A program made the position numbers and the translations under genes. Of a stretch of DNA of 64,000 nt, positions 9,851 through 19,000 are shown in pieces. Each line of letters opens with the position of its first letter. The first letter of the stretch is position 1. The notes under the pieces are model-generated. The model searched no databases. It was not told the DNA's origin and saw only the letters and a program-made list of their open reading frames with translations. This DNA is from Fluviicola sp. (GTDB taxonomy: Bacteria > Bacteroidota > Bacteroidia > Flavobacteriales_D > Crocinitomicaceae), in contig NVXU02000015.1 of assembly GCA_002734065.2 (NCBI GenBank), forward strand, positions 1 through 64,000. The letters run 5' to 3'.

Positions 9851-9951
9851 TGTTGCTATTAATTTATTATTCTTTATAAGGAGTTAAGAATAGAAGAAGT
9901 TATGTTTCGACAAGCTCAACAACCTTTAGTTAAGAAGGACGTAGGATTTAA

Positions 9952-10030
9952 CTACTCTTGCTCTTAACTCTTGCTCCTCACTCAACACTCAACACTCCTC
10001 ACTCTTGCTCTCAACTCTTGCTCTCAACTC
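9952..10030. repeat. Low-complexity intergenic repeat of ACTC(A/T)ACAC/CTCTTGCT words
   Basis: ctcttaactcttgctcctcactcaacactcaacactcctcactcttgctctcaactcttgctctcaactcc. Confidence 0.85.
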
Positions 10031-10041
10031 CTTAATTTAAT

Positions 10042-10752
10042 TCATAAATCCATTCCTCGCATTTTCCAGACTCCGAAAAATGCTTCTTTAAAAATTCCTG
10101 TACTCATTTTTGAAACTCCCAATTCTCTATCAATAAACGTAATTGGAATTTCTTTTATTTTAAATCCATGCTTCTTGGCGGCGAATTTTAAGCATATTTG
10201 AAAAGCATAACCTTTAAAAGTTACACCGTCGAGGTTGATTTTCTCCAAGACTTTTCTTTTGTAACATTTGAATCCTGCTGTCGTGTCTTTTATTCCTACC
10301 CAAAGAATCATTCGAACATAGACACTTGCAAAATAAGACATCAAAATGCGTTTCATGGGCCAATTTTTCACTTTACCACCTCTCACATAGCGAGAACCGA
10401 TACTTAAATCAGCTCCGTCAACACAGGCTTGGTAAAGCCGAATTAAATCGTCTGGATTGTGTGAAAAATCGCAATCCATTTCAAAAATATAATCGTATTT
10501 CTTGTCAATTGCCCATTTGAAACCGTGAATGTATGCCGTTCCAAGCCCTTGCTTTCCTTTTCTAACTTCTAAATGAATTCTTCCTTGAAATTCTTTTTGC
10601 AATTCTCTAATAATATCTGCCGTACCGTCTGGAGAAGAGTCATCAACGAACAGCACATGAAAATCTTTTTCCAAAGACATCATTGTTCTCGCCATTTTTT
10701 CGACGTTCTCCTTCTCATTGAAGGTTGGTATAATTACTATTGAATCAGACAC
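10042..10752 (-). CDS. Polyprenol monophosphomannose synthase-like glycosyltransferase family 2
   Basis: IIPTFNEKENVEKMAR, FVDDSSPDGTADII, MDCDFSHNPDDL, TTAGFKCYKR. Confidence 0.9.
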   Translation of the reverse strand: MSDSIVIIPTFNEKENVEKMARTMMSLEKDFHVLFVDDSSPDGTADIIRELQKEFQGRIHLEVRKGKQGLGTAYIHGFKWAIDKKYDYIFEMDCDFSHNPDDLIRLYQACVDGADLSIGSRYVRGGKVKNWPMKRILMSYFASVYVRMILWVGIKDTTAGFKCYKRKVLEKINLDGVTFKGYAFQICLKFAAKKHGFKIKEIPITFIDRELGVSKMSTGIFKEAFFGVWKMRGMDL

Positions 10753-10864
10753 TCATTTTTTTTTGTGTTGCTAAAATAATTAAAAAAGATAAGATTCGTT
10801 ATAGCTTTAGGTACCATTTCATTATTTTAGCCTTACATTAACATATTTTAGAATACTTATTTAT

Positions 10865-12241
10865 TTGAAATTCATCTTCTTTATACTCGTTTTCACTGCT
10901 ACCACTCATTCTTATGGGCAAAACTCTCTAAACATTACTTTATTGGATAATTGGCAAGATAATTCTCTAATTGCAAATTCTTCAGAAAATAGATACAGTG
11001 ATTGTGTCGGATATAAAATAAATGGCAAAGAATATGCCTCTATTGGCTCAACAGAAGGCATTCACTTTTTTGAAATATCGAATGAAAATAAGCTAAACGA
11101 AATTGATTTTATTCAAGGAGGGTTGTCTGCAACTTCTGTTTACACACGAGATTTAAAAGTTTATGGCAATTACCTTTACGCGGTTTGTGATGAAGGTGGC
11201 GGGATGCAAATAATTGACCTTAGTTATCTTCCCGATTCTGCAAATTTAATCTCAACCAATGATTCCACTTTTGCGCAAGTGCATAACCTTTTTTTTGACA
11301 CAGACAACGCGCTAATGTACGCCTGCGATGTCACACAAACCTTTGCAAGTAGTACGCAAACTTATCCGATGCAAGTTTATTCCGTTGCAAATCCGCTGAG
11401 CCCTACCCTACTTTATTCAGGTCCTACTGGAATAAGTGATGTGCATGACGCTTTTGTTAAAAACAATATTGCTTATTTAAATTGCGGGTTTGACGGAGTT
11501 AGAGTCTATGATTTTAGCAATCCTTCTTCACCTGTTTTGTTGCAGAATATAAATATTTATCCAAATCAAGGATTTAATCATCAAGGTTGGCTAACTCCCA
11601 ATGGTCAGACTTATATTTTCACGGATGAGACTCCTGGTTCACGAATTGTAAAATGTGAAGTTGCAAACGACAATACAATAACAATAAGAACGCGTTTCGG
11701 GACCAATATAGAGAACAATAGCGTGGCTCACAATGTGCATTTAACCAACGAATTCGCATTTGTATCTTACTACAACGAAGGGTTAAGAATCTTTGATATT
11801 CGTTACTCACAACCTCAAGAGATTGCTTTTTATGACACTTATTTACAAGAATCCAACTTCAAATTAAATGGTGTATGGGGTGTTTATGCGGGATTTTCTT
11901 CAGAAAGAATAATTATTTCTGACAGAATAAGCGGGTTATATTTAATGGACTTTGACAGATCTATTTTTGCAGGAAACAACAGCAAACCATTTATTGTTTA
12001 CCCTAATCCTGCTCTTACTGGAGAAAACATCACCATTAAGCTGAATGATGATGAAATCAACTCATTTACCGCAACTATTTATAATTCTATCGGTCAAAAG
12101 ATACACAGCGAATCATTTAGCGAGCAGAATTACGGTCAATTAAAAATCGATGTCAGTGCCGGACTCTATTCCGTCCAAATTATATACACCGACAAATGGG
12201 AAGAAGAAATAAAGGTGGTCAAAAAACTGATCATTCTTTAG
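10865..12241 (+). CDS. LVIVD-repeat / choice-of-anchor B-like secreted protein with T9SS type A CTD
   Basis: Repeated DLKVYGNYLYAV...MQIIDLSYLP blades; C-terminal YPNPALTGENITIKL...KLIIL; TTG start. Confidence 0.75.
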   Translation: MKFIFFILVFTATTHSYGQNSLNITLLDNWQDNSLIANSSENRYSDCVGYKINGKEYASIGSTEGIHFFEISNENKLNEIDFIQGGLSATSVYTRDLKVYGNYLYAVCDEGGGMQIIDLSYLPDSANLISTNDSTFAQVHNLFFDTDNALMYACDVTQTFASSTQTYPMQVYSVANPLSPTLLYSGPTGISDVHDAFVKNNIAYLNCGFDGVRVYDFSNPSSPVLLQNINIYPNQGFNHQGWLTPNGQTYIFTDETPGSRIVKCEVANDNTITIRTRFGTNIENNSVAHNVHLTNEFAFVSYYNEGLRIFDIRYSQPQEIAFYDTYLQESNFKLNGVWGVYAGFSSERIIISDRISGLYLMDFDRSIFAGNNSKPFIVYPNPALTGENITIKLNDDEINSFTATIYNSIGQKIHSESFSEQNYGQLKIDVSAGLYSVQIIYTDKWEEEIKVVKKLIIL

Positions 12242-12722
12242 AATTTTTATTCGAAATCTCATCCACACACTCTCTTAATAAGTCCGTTTCATATCCTTTC
12301 GATGCCAGAAATCGGTAAACCTTCACCTTCTTTTTGTAAGAATCCCGTTCTTTTGATAAGGATTCCCATTTTTTCTCTGCTAAACCTTGTAAATTAGCGG
12401 TGTAAGTATCTTCATCGATGGATGTAAGTGCTTTTTTTATAGAATAATCAGAAATTCTTTTTTGCTTTAGATGCTGCCGAATTTTAATTCTCCCCCACTT
12501 TTTGATGTTCACCTTCCCAGAGCCGAATGCCTCTGCAAAACGCTCTTCATTGAGGTAGTTGTTAGAAATTAAGTGAGATAATAAACGTGCTCTATCCTCT
12601 TGATTAATTCCCCAATCGTAGAGTTTTTTCTCCAGTTCAGAAGAACATCGTTCTTGGTAGGCACATAGAAATTCAAGCTTTGATTTAGCTTCCAAAAAAG
12701 AGTATTTACACTCTGACTGCAT
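12231..12722 (-). CDS. recX: Regulatory protein RecX
   Basis: CSSELEKKLYDWG...LLSHLISNNYLNEERFAEAFGSGKVNIKKWGRIKIRQHLKQK. Confidence 0.88.
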   Translation of the reverse strand: MQSECKYSFLEAKSKLEFLCAYQERCSSELEKKLYDWGINQEDRARLLSHLISNNYLNEERFAEAFGSGKVNIKKWGRIKIRQHLKQKRISDYSIKKALTSIDEDTYTANLQGLAEKKWESLSKERDSYKKKVKVYRFLASKGYETDLLRECVDEISNKNSKE

Positions 12723-12723
12723 G

Positions 12724-14271
12724 TCAGAGTGTAATCTCTTCGTTATTTTTATCTACAAAAGAATATTGTAGTAAATGATGTGATGATAAAGATCGAACAG
12801 ATATCCATTTTTTGTACTTAAGATACCACTTCATTTGCAATGACATAGGACCTTTTGTAAAGAATGCCGCGAGGTAAGGATGTGCCAATAAAGTCACATC
12901 TTTTTCTTTTCTCTGCATTAAAAAATCTAAATTATTTGCAATTTCCTCTGCCAATAAAATCGATGCTTGAACTTCTCCCGTACCATTGCAGGTAGGACAA
13001 GTTTCCGCAGTAACAATATCTGTCTGAGGACGTACACGCTGACGAGTAATCTCAACAACTCCGAATTTCGATGGAGGCAAAATATTGTGCTTTGCTCTAT
13101 CGGTCTTCATGGCATCCTTCAAAGTTTGAAAGAGCGCTTTGTTATTTGCACGGACATGCATATCGATAAAATCGATACAAATAATCCCTCCCATATCGCG
13201 CAACTGAAGAACTCTCGCCATTTCTGTCGCTGCTTCAAGGTTGGTTGATAGTGCATTGTTTTCTTGACCATCAGCGCCTTTTCTGTTGCCACTATTGACA
13301 TCAACAACGTGCATTGCCTCGGTGTGTTCTATAATAAGGTAACCGCCACTTGGCAAAGGCACTTTTCTTCCAAAAAGTGCTTTTATTTGACGGTTTACAC
13401 CAAATTTCTCGAAAATATCGAGTTTTCCTGAATACTTTTTGACAATTTTCTCTCTGCCTGGAGCAATATCTGCCACATAAGCCTTAAGAGTATCGTACAT
13501 TTCTTCATCATTGACATGAATATTGGTGAAATCGGCATTCAGCATATCACGAAGGATACCTGAAGTCTTGTCAATTTCTCCCAAAACTCTGGTTGGTGGT
13601 TTTGCACCTTTCAGATTGTCATGAATGGTCTTCCATTTGTCAACCAAGCCTTTCAAGTCTTGATCCAACTGTTCCAATTTTTTACCAATGGCAACAGTTC
13701 GAATAATCACCCCGAAATTTTTCGGTTTGATTTGTTTCATTACCTCTTTCAGTCTGTCTCTTTCTGCAGAATCTTTAATTTTCTGGGAAATAGACACTTT
13801 ATTTGAAAAAGGAACGAGCACTAGGAAACGACCTGCAAGGGTAATTTCGGCTGTTAAACGAGGACCTTTTGAAGATATAGGTTCTTTTGCCACCTGAACC
13901 AATATAGGTGCCGAAGCTGAGATGGTATCTTTTATTTTACCATCCTTCGGAATATCTTTCTCCAGTTTTACATACTGAAGATCGGCAACATTCTGCTTGC
14001 CACGCAATGTTTCTCTAGAGAACTTATTAAGTGAAGTGTATTGTGGACCTAAGTCAAGGTAATGCAAAAACGCATCCTTTTCATATCCAACATCTACAAA
14101 TGAGGCATTCAAGCTAGGTACAACTTTTCTTACTTTTCCGAGATAAACATCTCCTACTGAGAAAGCGTTGTCACCTTTGTCTTCTTGATGCAACTCAATA
14201 AGCTTTCCGTCATCGAGTAGAGCAAGCCATGTACCTTTTTTTCTGGTATCGACTACTAATTCTAAACCCAC
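12724..14271 (-). CDS. rng: Ribonuclease E/G family protein
   Basis: S1-like VGDVYLGKVRKVVPSLNASFVDVGYEKDAFLH; GGIICIDFIDM; TCPTCNGTGEV. Confidence 0.92.
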   Translation of the reverse strand: MGLELVVDTRKKGTWLALLDDGKLIELHQEDKGDNAFSVGDVYLGKVRKVVPSLNASFVDVGYEKDAFLHYLDLGPQYTSLNKFSRETLRGKQNVADLQYVKLEKDIPKDGKIKDTISASAPILVQVAKEPISSKGPRLTAEITLAGRFLVLVPFSNKVSISQKIKDSAERDRLKEVMKQIKPKNFGVIIRTVAIGKKLEQLDQDLKGLVDKWKTIHDNLKGAKPPTRVLGEIDKTSGILRDMLNADFTNIHVNDEEMYDTLKAYVADIAPGREKIVKKYSGKLDIFEKFGVNRQIKALFGRKVPLPSGGYLIIEHTEAMHVVDVNSGNRKGADGQENNALSTNLEAATEMARVLQLRDMGGIICIDFIDMHVRANNKALFQTLKDAMKTDRAKHNILPPSKFGVVEITRQRVRPQTDIVTAETCPTCNGTGEVQASILLAEEIANNLDFLMQRKEKDVTLLAHPYLAAFFTKGPMSLQMKWYLKYKKWISVRSLSSHHLLQYSFVDKNNEEITL

Positions 14272-14365
14272 GAAAGCTAAATTTAAGTGAAACTAATTAT
14301 ATAGAAAAACTTAGTGGACACTATCCACTAAGTTTTATCTATTCAAAATCTATTGATAAAGAAGA

Positions 14366-14458
14366 TTATTTCTTCTTCTTGTGACGATTTTTTCTTAGTC
14401 TCTTCTTACGCTTGTGAGTAGACATCTTATGTCTTTTTCTTTTTTTACCACTTGGCAT
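14366..14458 (-). CDS. AURKAIP1/COX24-domain mini-protein (30 aa, ribosome-associated type)
   Basis: Translated from minus strand: MPSGKKRKRHKMSTHKRKKRLRKNRHKKKK*; absent from ORF track because of length. Confidence 0.85.
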   Translation of the reverse strand: MPSGKKRKRHKMSTHKRKKRLRKNRHKKKK

Positions 14459-14507
14459 AATTGTATATATTTAATTTGTTATAATTCTAATTCTACTTTC
14501 TTTTCCT

Positions 14508-14546
14508 TAACAGAAAAAAAACTCTCACTATAATAGCGAGAGTGCA
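14508..14546 (-). terminator. Rho-independent terminator downstream of HU gene
   Basis: actctcgct-attata-gtgagagt stem then T-run on minus strand. Confidence 0.7.
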
Positions 14547-14592
14547 AAAGTAACAAAACCAAATGAATTATATCCATTTGGAGATTGAAAAT

Positions 14593-14883
14593 TTACTTCA
14601 CTTTAACATTTGTCTTCACATCTTGCACAAAAGTCTTCGCTGGCTTGAACGATGGAATGTTGTGTGCAGGAATAATAATCGCTGTGTTTTTAGAGATATT
14701 ACGACCTGTTTTTTCTGCTCTTTCTTTCACGATAAAGCTTCCAAAGCCTCTCAAATAAACATTTTGCCCGTCAGACAATGATGTTTTAATTGTTGTCATG
14801 AATGATTCAATTGCTTTTAGTGCTTCCACTCTTTCTAAACCTGTTTCTTCTACTATACTTGAAACGATGTCTGCTTTAGTCAT
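14593..14883 (-). CDS. HU/IHF family DNA-binding protein
   Basis: MTKADIVSSIVEETGLERVEALKAIESFM...VYLRGFGSFIVKERAEKTGRN. Confidence 0.93.
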   Translation of the reverse strand: MTKADIVSSIVEETGLERVEALKAIESFMTTIKTSLSDGQNVYLRGFGSFIVKERAEKTGRNISKNTAIIIPAHNIPSFKPAKTFVQDVKTNVKVK

Positions 14884-14996
14884 ATCTATTTGATTTTATG
14901 CTGTTTAAAATTTATTTTCGATTTGTGAGTGCAAAAATAGACTTCTATTTTGATTAGATGAGTTACTTTTGCAATAATTATTAATATTTTCCCTCA

Positions 14997-16019
14997 ATGA
15001 GTGATTTTTCACTATCAATTCGCAATTGGTATAGACAAAATAAAAGAGATTTACCTTGGAGAAACACATCTGATGCGTATTTCATTTGGTTGTCAGAAAT
15101 AATCATGCAACAAACTCGGGTAGAACAAGGTACGAAATACTATTTAAAATTTATTGCGCATTATCCGACGGTTACCGACTTAGCAAATGCGGATGAAAAA
15201 GACATCCTCAACGATTGGCAAGGATTGGGCTACTACAGTCGCGCGAGAAATTTGCATCATTCTGCAAAAATAATACGGGATGAATTCAAGGGTGTTTTTC
15301 CGAATAACTACAAAGATATTCTGCAATTAAAAGGAGTTGGAAAGTACACCGCTGCTGCCATTAGTTCTTTCGCTTTTAATGAAGTTTACGCCGTTGTTGA
15401 TGGCAATGTGTACCGATTATTAAGTCGTGTTTTTGACATTGACTTGCCCATTGATTCTTCTCAAGGTCAAAAATATTTCCAAGAATTAGCCGACGAACTG
15501 ATAATCACAGCGAATCCTGCAGAGCACAACCAGTCTATCATGGAGCTCGGAGCAAAGGTTTGTAAGCCCGTAAATCCATTGTGCTCTCAATGCCCACTAA
15601 GCACCCAATGTCTTGCTTTGCAAAAGAAAACGATAGAAGATAGACCTGTGAAATCAAAAAAAGTGAAAATTCGCAATCGCTACTTCCATTTTTTAGTTTT
15701 TACGGAGAAAAAGCAGATTCTTATCGAGCAAAGAACGGAAAAAGACATTTGGCAGAACATGTATCAGTTTCCGCTCGTCGAGACTGCTGAAAAGGCAAGT
15801 CAACAAGAGTCCGAAATATGGAAGAGTCAGTTTTCTGAATCAGAACCGATCAAACACATTCTCAGTCATCAAAAAATAACTGCCGTCTTTCACCACATCA
15901 ATAAAATACCTAAAAACAAGTCGAATAATTGGAATTTAATCAATATTCATCAAATTCAAGACTACCCATTGCCACGAATTATTGATAAATATTTGGAAGA
16001 ATTCTCCGATTTATTCTAA
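14997..16019 (+). CDS. mutY: A/G-specific adenine glycosylase
   Basis: WYRQNKRDLPWRNTSDAYFIWLSEIIMQQTRVEQG; HhH GVGKYTAAAI; CxnC Fe-S cluster. Confidence 0.95.
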   Translation: MSDFSLSIRNWYRQNKRDLPWRNTSDAYFIWLSEIIMQQTRVEQGTKYYLKFIAHYPTVTDLANADEKDILNDWQGLGYYSRARNLHHSAKIIRDEFKGVFPNNYKDILQLKGVGKYTAAAISSFAFNEVYAVVDGNVYRLLSRVFDIDLPIDSSQGQKYFQELADELIITANPAEHNQSIMELGAKVCKPVNPLCSQCPLSTQCLALQKKTIEDRPVKSKKVKIRNRYFHFLVFTEKKQILIEQRTEKDIWQNMYQFPLVETAEKASQQESEIWKSQFSESEPIKHILSHQKITAVFHHINKIPKNKSNNWNLINIHQIQDYPLPRIIDKYLEEFSDLF

Positions 16020-16042
16020 ATATTCGTACATTTAATTAAAAT

Positions 16043-16501
16043 TTGAATGCAATTATGGCGGGAACAGTTAATAAAGTTATTTTAATCGGGAATTTGGGCA
16101 AAGATCCCGAAGTTAGACATCTAGAGAATGGTGCTGTAGTTGCTAGTTTTCCTATTGCTACATCAGAATCGTACACGGACAAAAATACGGGACAGAAGAT
16201 CGAGAACACTGACTGGCACAACATTGTTGTTTGGAGAGGACTCGCTGGAATTGTAGAGAAATATGTGCGCAAAGGGCAGAAAATATACGTTGAAGGAAAG
16301 TTAAAAACACGTTCTTGGCAAGACAAAGATGGCAACACTAAATACACCACTGAAGTTATTGCAGACGAATTGACGATTCTTTCTCGACCAGAAGGTCAGG
16401 CAAATCAAAGTCAAGCGCCTTATTCAAAGGAAGGAACACCGGAACAACCTTCAAAAGTGGACGATATCGTGAAAAACGATAAAGACGACTTACCTTTTTA
16501 G
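16043..16501 (+). CDS. ssb: Single-stranded DNA-binding protein
   Basis: MAGTVNKVILIGNLGKDPEVRHLENGAVVASFPIATSESY...DDLPF tail; start probably at 16055. Confidence 0.95.
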   Translation: MNAIMAGTVNKVILIGNLGKDPEVRHLENGAVVASFPIATSESYTDKNTGQKIENTDWHNIVVWRGLAGIVEKYVRKGQKIYVEGKLKTRSWQDKDGNTKYTTEVIADELTILSRPEGQANQSQAPYSKEGTPEQPSKVDDIVKNDKDDLPF

Positions 16502-16509
16502 TCATTTCA

Positions 16510-17844
16510 ATGGATCTAATGGAACCTCCAAGTTTTAAGTCAATGGACTTTATCGTCAGTGCTGGGTTTGACCAAACTGACCTCATTTTTATTCTCGTCT
16601 TAGGCGCTTTATTGTTATTGTCAGCATTAATTTCTGGTTCTGAAGCAGCATTTTTCTCTTTAAGTCCCATCGATAAAGAAAATCTCAAGCAAGATGACAG
16701 CAAAAAAGCCAATTACACCTCTAAACTTCTTGAAAAACCAAAAGAACTTTTAGCAACCATTCTAATTACAAATAACTTTGTAAATGTTGCCATCGTCATC
16801 ATTTCAAGTGCATTGCTCGGTAGATTGATGGGCTCTACTGAACTCAATGAAGCCTTGCGTTTTCTATTTGAAGCAGTCCTTATTACCTTCGTTTTGTTGA
16901 TTTTAGGCGAAGTTATTCCTAAAATTTACGCCACCAAAAACGCTCTTGGATTCAGTAAAATGATGGGACGTTTCTTGTTCTTTCTCAACAAAACCCCTCC
17001 AATATCTTGGATAAGAAAAGGACTTGTAGCCAGTTCCGGATTTATTCAACGAAGGTTCAAAAAACGAATGGTTGACATTTCTTCAGATGAATTGGAAGCT
17101 GCTTTAGCATTGACCAAAGAAACGGACGACGAAGACGAAGATCATAAAATTTTGGAAGGCATCGTCAACTTTGGAAAAACGGAGGTTAGACAAATAATGA
17201 AACCTCGTTTAGACGTGCATGCCATCGAGCAAAGCACCCCATTTAAAGAGGTAATGTCGAAAATACTGGAGTGTGGTCACTCAAGAATCCCCATTTACGA
17301 AGAAACATTTGATACAATAAAAGGTATTCTATTTATTAAGGATTTGCTTCCTTTTTTAGGAAACAATGAACCTGTTGACTGGTTGCGCTTGATTCGAGAG
17401 CCGTTTTTCGTTCCAGAGAACAAGAAAATCGACGACCTTTTGAAAGAATTTCAAGAGAAAAAGGTGCACATCGCACTTGTTGTTGATGAATATGGGGGTA
17501 CGAACGGAATCATTACCCTCGAGGACATTTTAGAGGAAATTGTAGGCGAAATTACCGACGAATTTGACAACGACAAGGTCATTTACACGAAAATCGATGA
17601 AAATTCCTACTTATTTGAAGGGAAAACGGCACTCATTGATTTTATTAAAGTTTTGCACATCGATGAAGAAGAATTTGACAGCAAGAATGCCGAAACACTT
17701 GGAGGTTTCATCATTGAAGAAGCAGGCAGAATCCCAATGAACAACGAATTCATTGAAGTTGGCAACTTGAAACTAATCGTAGAATCAAGCGATAAGCGAA
17801 AAATTAACATGGTTAAAGTCATTCGAAAAGAGAATATTTCATGA
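16510..17844 (+). CDS. gldE: Gliding motility-associated protein GldE (CNNM/CBS, CorC-HlyC domains)
   Basis: CNNM domain plus CBS pair plus CorC_HlyC; located next to gldD and ssb. Confidence 0.88.
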   Translation: MDLMEPPSFKSMDFIVSAGFDQTDLIFILVLGALLLLSALISGSEAAFFSLSPIDKENLKQDDSKKANYTSKLLEKPKELLATILITNNFVNVAIVIISSALLGRLMGSTELNEALRFLFEAVLITFVLLILGEVIPKIYATKNALGFSKMMGRFLFFLNKTPPISWIRKGLVASSGFIQRRFKKRMVDISSDELEAALALTKETDDEDEDHKILEGIVNFGKTEVRQIMKPRLDVHAIEQSTPFKEVMSKILECGHSRIPIYEETFDTIKGILFIKDLLPFLGNNEPVDWLRLIREPFFVPENKKIDDLLKEFQEKKVHIALVVDEYGGTNGIITLEDILEEIVGEITDEFDNDKVIYTKIDENSYLFEGKTALIDFIKVLHIDEEEFDSKNAETLGGFIIEEAGRIPMNNEFIEVGNLKLIVESSDKRKINMVKVIRKENIS

Positions 17845-18407
17845 AAATAAGCATCCTATTAATAGTATTCCTCACATTTCTTTCTTGCAAAGAAAACATC
17901 ACAATACCCAAACCTCCCACCTACCTAAGGTTAGAGTTGCCAGAACATCAATATATCGATTATTCTGACGACTGTCCTTATATTCTACCTGTTTCAAAAA
18001 TGTTTGAAGTCAAGAAAGTAACGCGAGGCGAAGAGTTAACTTGCCATAAGGACATTGATTTAGGTCCATTAAACGGAATCATTAACTTCACTTACATCGA
18101 CATGGAAGAACCTTTATCGACTTATGTGAATTACGTAAATGATAAAATTGACGAGCACAAAGTAAAAGCAACGGCGATTAACGATTACAAAGTAATTCGA
18201 CCAGAAGACGACTTTTACTGTACTTTTTTCGCGTTAGAAGGCAATGTTGCATCTCCTTTTCAATTCTACATGACCGATTCTGTTGATAAATTTGCTTATG
18301 GCGTTGTTTATTTCAACTCAACTCCCAATTATGATTCTATCAGACCATCATTGGATTATTTGAAATTAGACCTGGATTACTTCATAGAGAATTTCCAATG
18401 GAAGTAA
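17841..18407 (+). CDS. gldD: Gliding motility lipoprotein GldD
   Basis: SCKENITIPKPPTYLRLELPEHQYIDY; adjacent to gldE. Confidence 0.9.
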   Translation: MKISILLIVFLTFLSCKENITIPKPPTYLRLELPEHQYIDYSDDCPYILPVSKMFEVKKVTRGEELTCHKDIDLGPLNGIINFTYIDMEEPLSTYVNYVNDKIDEHKVKATAINDYKVIRPEDDFYCTFFALEGNVASPFQFYMTDSVDKFAYGVVYFNSTPNYDSIRPSLDYLKLDLDYFIENFQWK

Positions 18408-18916
18408 ACACCATCATTTTAAGTTTAGGGTCCGATTTAGGGGATAAAATCGCACATTTAGAGCAAGCCATCACTAAAATTCGAGAGAATATTGGAGAAA
18501 TCGTTTCCATTTCTTCCGTTTATGAGTCTGAGCCAGTTGGTTTTGTCTCTGACACCACTTTTTTCAATCTGTGCCTGATTGTTGACTCAACTTTAACAAA
18601 AGAAGAAATTCTTCCAGAATTGCAACGAATTGAGAAGGAAATAGGACGTAAAAAGAAAGAAAATCAACCGAATTACGAATCAAGAATCATTGATCTTGAT
18701 ATTATTTTCTTCAATGCAGAAATTATAAGAACTAAAGAATTATCCGTTCCGCATCTTCACTTTAGAGAACGTAAATTTGTGCTAATTCCACTTGTAGAAA
18801 TCGTTCCAGATTTTATAGACCCCATTTCTCACCTCAATTGTACTCAACTGCTCAAAAACTGCTCTGACAACTCCAAAGTGAGTAAAATAGAGTCTGATTT
18901 TCAGTTGAAAGAGTAA
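18398..18916 (+). CDS. folK: 2-amino-4-hydroxy-6-hydroxymethyldihydropteridine diphosphokinase
   Basis: ILSLGSDLGDKIAHLEQAI...YESEPVGF...SRIIDLDIIFF...VPHLHFRERKFVLIPL. Confidence 0.93.
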   Translation: MEVNTIILSLGSDLGDKIAHLEQAITKIRENIGEIVSISSVYESEPVGFVSDTTFFNLCLIVDSTLTKEEILPELQRIEKEIGRKKKENQPNYESRIIDLDIIFFNAEIIRTKELSVPHLHFRERKFVLIPLVEIVPDFIDPISHLNCTQLLKNCSDNSKVSKIESDFQLKE

Positions 18917-19000
18917 TTGCCTCACAAAATCCTCAATTAAATGACTTTTTTTACTTATAATTGCATTTGAAAATTGAAATAGATTATTATTTAACTTATT

